This document shows, one piece after another, positions 8,835 to 16,400 of a stretch of DNA of 64,000 nt (position 1 is its first letter; each line of letters starts with the position of its first letter). The notes beneath the pieces were generated by a model, which had not been told where the DNA came from, ran no database searches, and saw only the letters and a list, made by a program, of their open reading frames with translations. Source of the DNA: Peribacillus sp. FSL E2-0218 (lineage in GTDB: Bacteria > Bacillota > Bacilli > Bacillales > DSM-1321). The position numbers were made by a program, and so were the translations under genes. The stretch spans positions 3,661,501 through 3,725,500 of the forward strand of contig NZ_CP150304.1 in the NCBI RefSeq assembly GCF_037992945.1, read 5' to 3'.

Positions 8835-8995
8835 TGGAACGATCTAAGGTACCGTTACACGCGAGTTTGGCCTTTGCCTCGAATGTGAGGACGTTTCTCA
8901 TGAAAATCATGCTTATTGCACCCAATTGATGCCGTTTCTCGTGAAATTCTTGCGTTACTCGCAAATTCATTGACTTTACTCGCGAGTTTAGGCTT
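8835..8995. repeat. degenerate short intergenic repeats (CTCGCGAGTTT-like)
   Basis: Within the 459-base gene-free stretch 8681-9139, variants of one roughly 20-24 base phrase recur: ACGCGAGTTTGGCC, GTTTCTCATGAAAAT, GTTTCTCGTGAAATTCTTGCG, TACTCGCAAATTCATTG and TACTCGCGAGTTTAGGC. Each contains (T)CTCGYGAAA/GTTT. No plausible coding frame covers the region. Confidence 0.5.
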
Positions 8996-8998
8996 CCC

Positions 8999-9037
8999 GG
9001 ACCGCCCGCGGAAAGCTAAGCGCCTGCAGTGGAATGG
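8999..9037 (-). repeat. relic of GC-rich dispersed repeat (copy 1)
   Basis: In reverse orientation this reads CATTCCACTGCAGGCGC followed by TTAGCTTTCCGCGGGCGGTC. Related pieces lie at 15729-15751, 20012-20063, 54815-54840 and 59890-59931. It looks like a family of intergenic repeats common in Bacillus, with this copy truncated. Confidence 0.5.
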
Positions 9038-9075
9038 TACATTCTGAATACTGATTCCCCAAACCCTGGCATAAC

Positions 9076-9121
9076 TAAAAAAATGCAGACAAACTCAAAT
9101 CATGCTCAAGTTTGTCTGCAT
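9076..9121 (-). terminator. ytkL terminator
   Basis: A 13-bp perfect stem (9083-9095 with 9109-9121) and a 13-base loop. On the minus strand it is followed by a T run (complement of the A run at 9077-9083). It terminates ytkL. Confidence 0.85.
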
Positions 9122-9139
9122 TATGTACCGTTCCATTCT

Positions 9140-9820
9140 TTATAATTCTATTTCATCTCCGGGTTCCATGATGAATCCATTTCCCTCTTCAAGCAGGTCA
9201 AGGAATCGGTTGGGATCCTGCTTGATGACAGGGAACGTATTGTAATGGATCGGCACGACTTGCTTGGCTTGAAGGAATTTCGCTGCCAGCGCCGCATCTT
9301 CCGGACCCATGGTGTAATTGTCGCCGATCGGCAAAAAGGCCAGGTCAATCGGATGACGTTCCCCGATCAATTTCATATCGGAATATACCGATGTATCTCC
9401 GGCATGATAGATCGTTTTTCCTTCTATCGTCAGTAACACACCTGCTGGCATGCCTAAATAGATGATCTGTCCATCTTCTGCATTGAAGCCCGTACCATGA
9501 AAGGCTGGTGTCAGCTTCACTTTTCCAAATTCGAACTCAAAAGCTCCGCCAATGCTCATTCCATGAGTCCTGACACCTTGTGCACCAAAGTAACCGGCAA
9601 GCTCTGCAATGCCAATGACGAGTGCATCATGTTTCTTCGCCAATTCAACCGTATCCCCTACGTGGTCATTATGTCCATGCGTCAGGATGATCACATCCGG
9701 TTTGACATCGTCAACCTTCAAATCGGTTAGTGCATTTCCGTTGATGAACGGGTCGAATAATATCGTTTTACCATTCGTTTCGACTTTTACAACTGCATGT
9801 CCATGAAAAGATACTTTCAT
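9140..9820 (-). CDS. ytkL: metal-dependent hydrolase, UPF0173 / YtkL
   Basis: Metallo-beta-lactamase-fold protein of 226 residues, the usual length for the UPF0173 family. The two-metal signature H-x-H-x-D-H is present as THGHNDHVGD (about residue 47). Further ligands are visible: AFHGTG (about 108), YHAGDTSVYSD (about 138) and PIHYNTFPVIKQDP near the C-terminus. The natural substrate is unknown; the family lacks the beta-lactamase context. It starts at ATG after GGGAGC. It is monocistronic, with its own terminator and a divergent dipeptidase gene upstream. Confidence 0.9.
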   Translation of the reverse strand: MKVSFHGHAVVKVETNGKTILFDPFINGNALTDLKVDDVKPDVIILTHGHNDHVGDTVELAKKHDALVIGIAELAGYFGAQGVRTHGMSIGGAFEFEFGKVKLTPAFHGTGFNAEDGQIIYLGMPAGVLLTIEGKTIYHAGDTSVYSDMKLIGERHPIDLAFLPIGDNYTMGPEDAALAAKFLQAKQVVPIHYNTFPVIKQDPNRFLDLLEEGNGFIMEPGDEIEL

Positions 9821-9939
9821 TTATGATGCTCCCTTCCATACCCAATAATTTTGTTTCAATAGATTTCTTGGGACTTTCCCATTTACTATGCTTTTAAATA
9901 TTGCTAAGGTAATTATATCTTATTAATGGAGGTATCGTC

Positions 9940-11037
9940 ATGAATGAACGTTTGACAGAATTACAAAATTGGCTTCAGACCAATGAGGTGGAAGCCGCTT
10001 TTCTTACATCCACCGAGAGCATCTTCTATTTAAGCGGATTTTTTAGTGATCCCCATGAGAGACTGCTTGCACTTGCCATTTTTGCAGATGCCGACCCATT
10101 CCTCGTCTGTCCGCAAATGGAGGTGCCCGATGCGAAACAAGCTGGATGGGCTGGGGATATCATCGGATATACCGATATTGAAAACCCATGGGAAAAAGTG
10201 AAGCAAGCCGTGACGGACCGCGGACTGACCATCCATAAAATGGCGATTGAAAAAGAACATATGAATGTGGAACGCTACGAGCACATCCAGCATCACTTCA
10301 AAGCACCAAAGCTCGTTCCGGCAGAAGAAAAACTGCAAAAGATGCGAATGATCAAGTCGGATGATGAAATGGTCAAAATCCGGGAAGCCTGCCGACTGGC
10401 CGACTTCGCGATTGAAGTGGGTGTCAGCGAAATCCATGAAGGTAAAACGGAAATGGAAATCCTTGCAGCGATCGAATACGAATTGAAAAAGGCCGGGGTC
10501 AGCCAAATGTCATTCTCCACGATGGTACTGACGGGTAAAAATGGTGCCTCGCCTCATGGTACACCTGGAAATACGAAGGTTCAGCGCGGGGACCTTGTTC
10601 TCTTCGACTTAGGTGTCGTTCATGAGGGATACTGCTCCGACATCACCAGGACCGTCGCTTACGGTGACGTCAATGATAAACAGGCAGAGATATATGAAAC
10701 GGTCCGCATGGCTCAGGAAGCTGCCGTAGCAGCCAGTAAGCCAGGCGTTGCCTGCTCGGCGGTTGACTTGATAGCCAGAAACATCATCCGCGAAAAAGGA
10801 TATGGCGATTTCTTCCCGCACAGACTTGGCCACGGACTTGGGATCAGCGTCCATGAATACCCGTCCTTGACCGAAACGAATTCACTCGAGCTTCAATCCG
10901 GTATGGTTTATACGATCGAACCGGGTATCTATGTTCCAAATGTTGCTGGCGTCAGGATCGAGGATGATCTTTTGATAACCGAAACAGGCTGTGAAGTCCT
11001 GACCAAATATCCGAAGAGCTTGCAAATCATCAAGTGA
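9940..11037 (+). CDS. M24-family Xaa-Pro dipeptidase
   Basis: 365-residue cytoplasmic metallopeptidase of the creatinase/prolidase fold (about 363 in B. subtilis YkvY-type enzymes). An N-terminal creatinase-like domain (about 1-130) is followed by the pita-bread catalytic domain. All five dimetal ligands are in place: LFDLG (Asp), CSDITRT (Asp), HRLGHGLGISVHE (His), YTIEPGIY (Glu) and RIEDD (Glu). It should cleave dipeptides with C-terminal proline. The ATG follows GGAGGT. It is monocistronic, with its own terminator. Confidence 0.9.
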   Translation: MNERLTELQNWLQTNEVEAAFLTSTESIFYLSGFFSDPHERLLALAIFADADPFLVCPQMEVPDAKQAGWAGDIIGYTDIENPWEKVKQAVTDRGLTIHKMAIEKEHMNVERYEHIQHHFKAPKLVPAEEKLQKMRMIKSDDEMVKIREACRLADFAIEVGVSEIHEGKTEMEILAAIEYELKKAGVSQMSFSTMVLTGKNGASPHGTPGNTKVQRGDLVLFDLGVVHEGYCSDITRTVAYGDVNDKQAEIYETVRMAQEAAVAASKPGVACSAVDLIARNIIREKGYGDFFPHRLGHGLGISVHEYPSLTETNSLELQSGMVYTIEPGIYVPNVAGVRIEDDLLITETGCEVLTKYPKSLQIIK

Positions 11038-11056
11038 TGGGGTGACCAACCCCAGG

Positions 11057-11090
11057 AACCCCCAATCTCAGTCGAGATGGGGGTTTTGCT
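11057..11090 (+). terminator. terminator of the M24 dipeptidase gene
   Basis: Stem AACCCCC(A)ATCTC / GAGATGGGGGTT (11057-11069 with 11074-11085) with one bulged base, followed by TTGCTTTT. Confidence 0.8.
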
Positions 11091-11115
11091 TTTCATTCAC
11101 GATCCAATTTCATGA

Positions 11116-11685
11116 CTAATCGGTCCATACTTCATGCTTAACGACCTTATCACTGTCGTCATACCAAAGGAGCAGCCACTCACTATCTATACTTATGAAG
11201 CCCCTTTCGGCTCCAAGATAATAAACGATCGCATCTTCCGCTGAAAAATATTCGGTATCTGTCGGCGGACCTAAAAGAGCGATCACTTCTTTTTCCGTCT
11301 TTCCGATGAGCCGACGTTCCTTCAATAAATCATCGACCATATCGGTTCTTTCTTCATGATCCTTCAGCCACCTTTCAGTGCTGAAACGGGATTTAGATTC
11401 GTTCACTCCCAAAAGGACCAGACAAGCAAGCAAAAGAAGAAAGCCGACACTTGTTATGATTCTGAATATCGTTTTCCTCTCTTTGTTTTCATGTCTATCG
11501 GTATATTTCGAGGATATCCCCTGAACCACTAGCAAAACTGCAAATGGAAGAAGCAAGGCAGCCACGCTTGCGGCACTGATAGAAACCCTTGCGATATTAA
11601 TGTATAGGATCGCAATGAAATAGATTAGCATAAACACGAGTACATATAAATAAAAGGCCAGATTCACCATTCTTGAAAGTCTCAA
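11116..11685 (-). CDS. unknown membrane protein with C-terminal SmpA/OmlA-like region
   Basis: About 189 residues with three hydrophobic segments in the first half (for example LAFYLYVLVFMLIYFIAILY and VGFLLLLACLVLLGV). The soluble C-terminal half contains RLIGKTEKEVIALLGPPT, a phrase typical of the BamE/SmpA-like fold, then a Tyr/Trp-rich beta region (YYLGAERGFISIDSEWLLLW). TTG at 11685 is preferred because GGGAGGGGTG lies 8 bases upstream; the longer ATG start at 11745 has no ribosome site. I do not recognise the protein. It is monocistronic, convergent with the dipeptidase gene. Confidence 0.65.
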   Translation of the reverse strand: MRLSRMVNLAFYLYVLVFMLIYFIAILYINIARVSISAASVAALLLPFAVLLVVQGISSKYTDRHENKERKTIFRIITSVGFLLLLACLVLLGVNESKSRFSTERWLKDHEERTDMVDDLLKERRLIGKTEKEVIALLGPPTDTEYFSAEDAIVYYLGAERGFISIDSEWLLLWYDDSDKVVKHEVWTD

Positions 11686-11896
11686 GGAAAAAACACCCCT
11701 CCCGCTCATCAGATTACCATAAATAAACAAATAGCGTAAAGACATAAAAGATATAAGGAATCAATCTCTTTTATTGTGTCTGATTACGGTTTCTTCGCTC
11801 ATTGGCTAAAACATTCGCTAATTTGTTATAATTGAAATAATATCCAACAGGAAAACCATAGTATAATAGGAATGAAATAGAAGGAGGAGATTCACT

Positions 11897-12349
11897 ATGA
11901 ATAGTATAGATTATAAAAATATTCTCGTAGCGGTGGATGGTTCGGAAGAAGCGGAGTGGGCATTAAAAAAGGCCATCTATTTGGCGAAACTCAGTGACGC
12001 CACGCTTGTGCTGACACACATCGTTGATACAAGGAATTTCCCTACAATCGAAGCTTATGATATGACCCTCCGTGAACGTTCTGATGCCTTTGCCAATGAG
12101 CTATTGGAAAAGTACAAAATGGAAGCAGTGGCATCCGGAATCGTACACGTCCAAACTGAAGTGGCATATGGGTCACCAAAGGTACAAATCCCGAAAGATT
12201 TAGCGAAAAAACATTCAATTGATTTAATCGTTTGCGGTGCAACTGGCCTTAATGCCGTCGAACGCTTCCTGATCGGCAGCGTATCGGAGGGCATCGTTCG
12301 CCATTCCAGCTGCGATGTAATCGTCGTGCGTACGAATACTGATAAATAA
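11897..12349 (+). CDS. universal stress protein (UspA family)
   Basis: 150-residue single-domain Usp. It opens with the beta strand and loop NILVAVDGSEEAEWAL. The ATP-binding signature G-2x-G-9x-G-(S/T) is present as GATGLNAVERFLIGSVSEGIV (about residue 115). It ends CDVIVVRT, so it is probably of the nucleotide-binding type. B. subtilis homologues include YxiE and NhaX; specific orthology is unclear. The ribosome site is AAGGAGGAG. It is monocistronic and converges on argH with a shared terminator. Confidence 0.92.
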   Translation: MNSIDYKNILVAVDGSEEAEWALKKAIYLAKLSDATLVLTHIVDTRNFPTIEAYDMTLRERSDAFANELLEKYKMEAVASGIVHVQTEVAYGSPKVQIPKDLAKKHSIDLIVCGATGLNAVERFLIGSVSEGIVRHSSCDVIVVRTNTDK

Positions 12350-12352
12350 TCA

Positions 12353-12396
12353 GCAAAAAAGCTCGTTCACATTTCCAGTGAATGAGCTTTTTTTTG
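12353..12396. terminator. bidirectional terminator, usp/argH
   Basis: Stem of about 16 bp with few mismatches (12355-12370 with 12378-12393) framed by A6 and T8 runs, functional for both converging genes. Confidence 0.85.
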
Positions 12397-12399
12397 CTG

Positions 12400-13779
12400 T
12401 TATTTCCTTACCAGCTTCTCTGCTTTTTCAATGGCAAGCTGCACTTGGGCAAAACCAGTACCGCCCGCACTATTACGGCGTTTGACAGCTTCATAAGGAT
12501 TTAAGGCCTCGTATATATCATGGTCGAACAGCTCGGATGCTTCCTGGAATTGCCCGATGCTTAGGTCGACCAGATAACAGCCCTTCTGCACACACTGCAA
12601 TACCAGTTTCCCGACAACCTCATGCGCCTTGCGGAAGGGCATTCCCTTTGCAGCTAGATAGTCAGCCAATTCCGTCGCATTCGAGAAATCATTCCTTGTC
12701 GCTTTCTCCATGATGTCCTTTTTCACGTTCATGGTTGAAATCATGCCGGCAAAAATCTTGAGTGAACCTACAATGGTTTTAACCGTATCGAAAACGCCTT
12801 CTTTATCTTCTTGCATATCCTTGTTATACGCAAGCGGGAGTCCTTTCAAAACGGTCAATAACCCTGTTAAATTCCCATAAACACGTCCGGTTTTCCCACG
12901 GATCAATTCAGCCATATCCGGGTTCTTCTTCTGCGGCATGATGCTGCTTCCCGTTGAAAAAGCATCGTCCAATTCAACGAATTGAAATTCCTGGCTTGAC
13001 CAAAGGATGATTTCTTCACTGAAACGCGATAAATGCATCATCATCGTCGCACTGTTGCTCATGAACTCAATGGCAAAGTCACGATCGCTTACCGCATCAA
13101 GGCTATTTTCATATATTCCATCGAACCCCAAGAGCTCTGCACTGAGGGCACGGTCAATCGGGAATGTCGTCCCGGCCAATGCGCCAGCTCCCAATGGTGA
13201 CATGTTGATTCTTTTGTAGCTTTCGGAAAAACGCTCTTTATCACGCTCAAGCATCCAAAAATAGGCCATTAAATGGTGGGCAAATGAAATGGGCTGTGCC
13301 CGTTGCAAATGAGTATACCCTGGAATGAGTGTTTCGACATTTTCCTTTGCCTGTCCCAAAATCGCTACCTGGAGATCATTGATGAGTTGAAGAATCACAT
13401 CCGTTTGATTCCGCATATATAAATGAAGATCTGTGGCAACCTGGTCATTACGGCTTCTGCCAGTATGGAGCTTACCGCCCACTGGACCGATTTCACTTAT
13501 CAGCATGCTTTCCAGGTTAAGATGGATATCCTCCATCTCAACCTTAAAAGTCAATTCTCCCTTTGCCGCTTTTTCCTGTAAGGTTTTCAGCCCGGCAATA
13601 ATCTGATCTGCATCTTCTTCAGGCAGGATGCCGCATTGCTTTAGCATCGTGACATGAGCTAGGCTTCCTTGAATGTCTTCGAGGACAAGTTCCTGATCAA
13701 AGGAAATGGAAGCTCCGAATTCGTCTACCCATTCCTCTGCAGATTTCGTGAATCTTCCTCCCCAAAGCTTGCTGCTCAC
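12400..13779 (-). CDS. argH: argininosuccinate lyase
   Basis: Last step of arginine biosynthesis: argininosuccinate to arginine plus fumarate. It has 459 residues. The fumarase/aspartase superfamily signature GSSIMPQKKNPD (about residue 279) holds the catalytic Ser on its flexible loop. HTGRSRNDQ (about 106) and TPGYTHLQ-like GYTHLQRAQP (about 155) are also seen. Its start overlaps the argG stop by four bases, so it is translationally coupled as argG-argH. Control is by the ARG boxes upstream of argG. Confidence 0.97.
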   Translation of the reverse strand: MSSKLWGGRFTKSAEEWVDEFGASISFDQELVLEDIQGSLAHVTMLKQCGILPEEDADQIIAGLKTLQEKAAKGELTFKVEMEDIHLNLESMLISEIGPVGGKLHTGRSRNDQVATDLHLYMRNQTDVILQLINDLQVAILGQAKENVETLIPGYTHLQRAQPISFAHHLMAYFWMLERDKERFSESYKRINMSPLGAGALAGTTFPIDRALSAELLGFDGIYENSLDAVSDRDFAIEFMSNSATMMMHLSRFSEEIILWSSQEFQFVELDDAFSTGSSIMPQKKNPDMAELIRGKTGRVYGNLTGLLTVLKGLPLAYNKDMQEDKEGVFDTVKTIVGSLKIFAGMISTMNVKKDIMEKATRNDFSNATELADYLAAKGMPFRKAHEVVGKLVLQCVQKGCYLVDLSIGQFQEASELFDHDIYEALNPYEAVKRRNSAGGTGFAQVQLAIEKAEKLVRK

Positions 13780-14981
13780 ACCGTCACCTTCTTTTTATTG
13801 ACCATGCTGTTCACTTTCGTTGGAAGTCCCCATAGCTTAATGAATCCAACTGCTGCATCATGATCGAATTCATCCGCCTTTGTATAAGTGGCCAATTTCT
13901 CATCATAGAGGGAGTATTCCGATTTTCTGCCTTCAACGATCGCGTGTCCTTTGAATAGTTTCACACGAACCGTTCCGGTTACGTTCACTTGTGTTTCTTT
14001 CAAGAAAGCGGCCAATGCTTTTTGAAGGGGCGAGAACCAAAGTCCTTCATAAATCAATTCCGTCATTTTCTTTTCGATCACAGGTTTGAAGTGAGCCAGC
14101 TCTTTTACAAGCGTAATGTCCTCAAGCTCTTTATGGGCAGCAATCAATGTCATCGCACCAGGCGCTTCATAGACTTCACGGGACTTGATTCCTACTAATC
14201 TATTTTCCACATGGTCGATACGACCGACTCCATGTTTGCCGGCGATTTCATTCAGCTCAACGATCAAGTCTGCCAATTTATAATGTTTGTTATTCATCGT
14301 GACCGGCACACCTTGTTCAAATCCAATTTCAATGATGTCAGCCGTATCCGGCGTGTTTTCAAGGCTTGCAGTCAGATCATAAGCCTCTTCCGGAGGAGCT
14401 GCCCATGGATCCTCCAGGATTCCGCATTCGTTGCTTCTTCCCCAAAGGTTTTGATCGATCGAAAATGGGCTTGCCAAGCCGATCGGTACCGGAATTCCAT
14501 TTTTCGCTGCATATTCGATTTCTTCTTCACGAGACCATTTCCAGTCACGGACAGGTGCAAGAACTTCTAAATTAGGATTCAAAGCTGAAATGGAGACTTC
14601 GAAACGCACTTGGTCATTTCCTTTTCCCGTACAACCGTGCGCAACAGCCACTGCATTTTCCGCTTCGGCCACTTCCACTAATTTCTTCGCGATAAGCGGA
14701 CGTGATAGAGCTGACACCAATGGATATTTCCCTTCATACAAAGTGTGTGCCTGAAGGGCCGTTAAAGCGAATTCATCCGCAAATTCATCTTTTGCATCAA
14801 TCACATATGAACTGACGGCACCAACCGTAATCGCTTTTTCCTTAATGAAGTCGAGGTCTTTGCCTTCACCGACATCCAAGCAGCATGCCACCACTTCATA
14901 TCCTTGATCTTGTAACCATTTAATTGCAACGGAAGTATCCAAACCTCCGGAATATGCTAAAACAACTTTTTGATTTGCCAT
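13776..14981 (-). CDS. argG: argininosuccinate synthase
   Basis: Joins citrulline and aspartate with ATP to form argininosuccinate. It has 401 residues. The N-type ATP pyrophosphatase P-loop AYSGGLDTS (about residues 8-16) and HGCTGKGNDQVRFE (about 115) are clear. The second ATG of an ATG-AAA-ATG start (14981 rather than 14987) is chosen: it is 8 bases after AAAGGGA and aligns with the B. subtilis start. It is first gene of the argGH operon. Two ARG boxes lie 20-55 bases upstream, predicting repression by ArgR/AhrC with arginine. Confidence 0.97.
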   Translation of the reverse strand: MANQKVVLAYSGGLDTSVAIKWLQDQGYEVVACCLDVGEGKDLDFIKEKAITVGAVSSYVIDAKDEFADEFALTALQAHTLYEGKYPLVSALSRPLIAKKLVEVAEAENAVAVAHGCTGKGNDQVRFEVSISALNPNLEVLAPVRDWKWSREEEIEYAAKNGIPVPIGLASPFSIDQNLWGRSNECGILEDPWAAPPEEAYDLTASLENTPDTADIIEIGFEQGVPVTMNNKHYKLADLIVELNEIAGKHGVGRIDHVENRLVGIKSREVYEAPGAMTLIAAHKELEDITLVKELAHFKPVIEKKMTELIYEGLWFSPLQKALAAFLKETQVNVTGTVRVKLFKGHAIVEGRKSEYSLYDEKLATYTKADEFDHDAAVGFIKLWGLPTKVNSMVNKKKVTV

Positions 14982-15000
14982 TTTCATCGTCCCTTTCGTG

Positions 15001-15035
15001 TGAATAAAAATTCATACATTGTTATTTTTATTCAT
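15001..15035 (-). promoter_or_regulatory. two ARG boxes (ArgR/AhrC operator) of argGH
   Basis: TGAATAAAAATTCA (15001-15014) is a near-perfect match to the B. subtilis ARG-box core and is almost palindromic. A second copy, ATGAATAAAAATAA on the minus strand (15035-15022), is centred 21 bases away. This is the two-box, same-face arrangement expected for hexameric ArgR/AhrC. Confidence 0.8.
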
Positions 15036-15195
15036 TCTATGATTAGTACTTTATCATTTTTATAAAAGGAATACAAGGGGTATTTTGAAGATTTAGCTAA
15101 AAATTCCGTTCCAATTATCAAGCCCCTCATACATTGGATGCATCCGGTGGAATATAGTAAACTAAGAGTATGAAAAACTTAAAAGTGGAGGGAAT

Positions 15196-15510
15196 ATGAA
15201 AGAGTTATTTACTTATGATGAACGGCTCGGCATCGACATTCCTGATTTGAACCTGGAATGGGATGAATATACGAAAGGCGAGCAGCAGCAAATACTCGTG
15301 CATTGGGAAAATATCCGGGGGAGCATCCCTGACCGGATCAAGGAACTGGAAACAACCATTAACCGGAAGCAGAACCAGCTCTCCGATGAGAGTGATTTCG
15401 CCTCATCCTGCCAACTCAATTCCGAAATTGCCGACCTGGCATCCATCATCAATGACTTATGGCTTTGGTACCGTGCCAATCAAGGCGTTAGTGAGAAGAT
15501 GCATAATTAG
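15196..15510 (+). CDS. hypothetical protein, 104 residues
   Basis: Soluble, acidic protein with a proline-aromatic N-terminus (KELFTYDERLGIDIPDLNLEWDEY) and two predicted helices, ILVHWENIRGSIPDRIKELE and SDESDFASSCQLNSEIADLA. It ends IINDLWLWYRANQGVSEKMHN. A strong ribosome site (GGAGGG) precedes the ATG and a strong terminator follows, so it is probably expressed. No catalytic motif or family is recognised; similar short helical proteins exist in Bacillus. It diverges from argG. Confidence 0.75.
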   Translation: MKELFTYDERLGIDIPDLNLEWDEYTKGEQQQILVHWENIRGSIPDRIKELETTINRKQNQLSDESDFASSCQLNSEIADLASIINDLWLWYRANQGVSEKMHN

Positions 15511-15545
15511 GGGCTTATCTATGCAAAAAAGGTCACAGGATAATG

Positions 15546-15602
15546 AAGTACCCTACAGGATAGACACTTTAAAAAAAGTCCATCCTGTAGGGTACTTTTG
15601 TT
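15546..15602 (+). terminator. terminator of the 104-residue hypothetical gene
   Basis: A 16-bp perfect stem (15546-15561 with 15582-15597) around an A-rich loop, followed by TTGTTTTT. Confidence 0.85.
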
Positions 15603-15783
15603 TTTATAATAAGAAAACACTCTTTGGATCGAACTTATAAAATAGTACAGACAACTCACTTCCGACATGCATCCATACGAAGATAGAATTCCGTTTGCCC
15701 ACAGATATGGAGGATTTTGCACTTAGAACGTTCCACTCCACTTCAGGCGCGATGTGAAAAGCTAGGAAAGGGAAGTGAAATCT

Positions 15784-15818
15784 AAAAAAGATGCCGCCTG
15801 CAAAGTACAGACCGCATC
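15784..15818 (-). terminator. moaB terminator
   Basis: On the minus strand GATGCGGTCTG pairs with CAGGCGGCATC (15818-15790, with G.U pairs and one mismatch), followed by TTTTTT. Confidence 0.75.
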
Positions 15819-15884
15819 TCCTTCAAGTTTCCTAGTTTTTGTTAAAGCTCCCTATACAAAGGGGATAGATTTCATAGGAAACTT

Positions 15885-16400
15885 TTATAAATCTTTCCTG
15901 AGTTCCCCGACGACATGCCCCAATTCCGGAAGAATCAATTTATTCATCGCAAGCCGCACCGCACCTGATGAGCCAGGTGTCGAAAAAACCGCTTTATCGT
16001 GCACGATTCCGGCAACGGCCCTCGATAATAGCGCTGCCGACCCGATGTCCTCCTGATAGCTGAGCATACGGAAAAGCTCGCCGAAACCGGGAATTTCCTT
16101 GGACATCAATTCTTTGACCGCCTCGATCGTTACATCCCTTTTGGCGATTCCCGTGCCGCCGTTCGTCAAGATGACGTCGACCTTGCCGCTTCGACATGCG
16201 GCTGTAACCGCTTCTTGTATCACATCTTTTTCATCTTTTACAATTTCGTATTTTGTCACTTCATGCCCATTCGCTTTCAATAATTCCATCATCAGTGCGC
16301 CGCTTTTATCCGTTTCTTTATTCCGCGTATCGCTAACGGTTATCACCATGCAGCGAATGGCCTCTTTAATCGCTTTTTTATGAGTATTGACGCTCATCAT
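15885..16400 (-). CDS. moaB: molybdenum cofactor biosynthesis protein MoaB
   Basis: MogA/MoaB-fold protein of 171 residues, the family length. It adenylylates molybdopterin or assists metal insertion in cofactor synthesis. Motifs: MVITVSDTRN near the N-terminus, the signature LTNGGTGIAKRDVT (about residue 79) and PGSSGAVRLA (about 140). Its ATG overlaps the preceding ecsC-like stop by four bases, and the ribosome site AGAAGG lies inside that gene, so translation is coupled. No other Mo-cofactor gene is nearby. Confidence 0.9.
   Translation of the reverse strand: MMSVNTHKKAIKEAIRCMVITVSDTRNKETDKSGALMMELLKANGHEVTKYEIVKDEKDVIQEAVTAACRSGKVDVILTNGGTGIAKRDVTIEAVKELMSKEIPGFGELFRMLSYQEDIGSAALLSRAVAGIVHDKAVFSTPGSSGAVRLAMNKLILPELGHVVGELRKDL

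Larger units (their letters stand above)
15546..15845. repeat. intergenic element with opposed terminators (copy A)
   Basis: Fills most of the gap between a plus-strand gene and moaB. The left part is a plus-strand terminator (15546-15602). The middle carries CGTTCCACTCCACTTCAGGCGC (15729-15750), a relic of the GC-rich repeat. The right part is a minus-strand terminator (15784-15818) followed by CTCCTTCAAGTTTCCTAG. The same parts occur in the same order at 59788-60040. Confidence 0.6.

Noticed and set aside
15519..15722. 67-codon minus-strand frame
   Set aside because: It reads through a terminator hairpin of the intergenic element and has no ribosome site.
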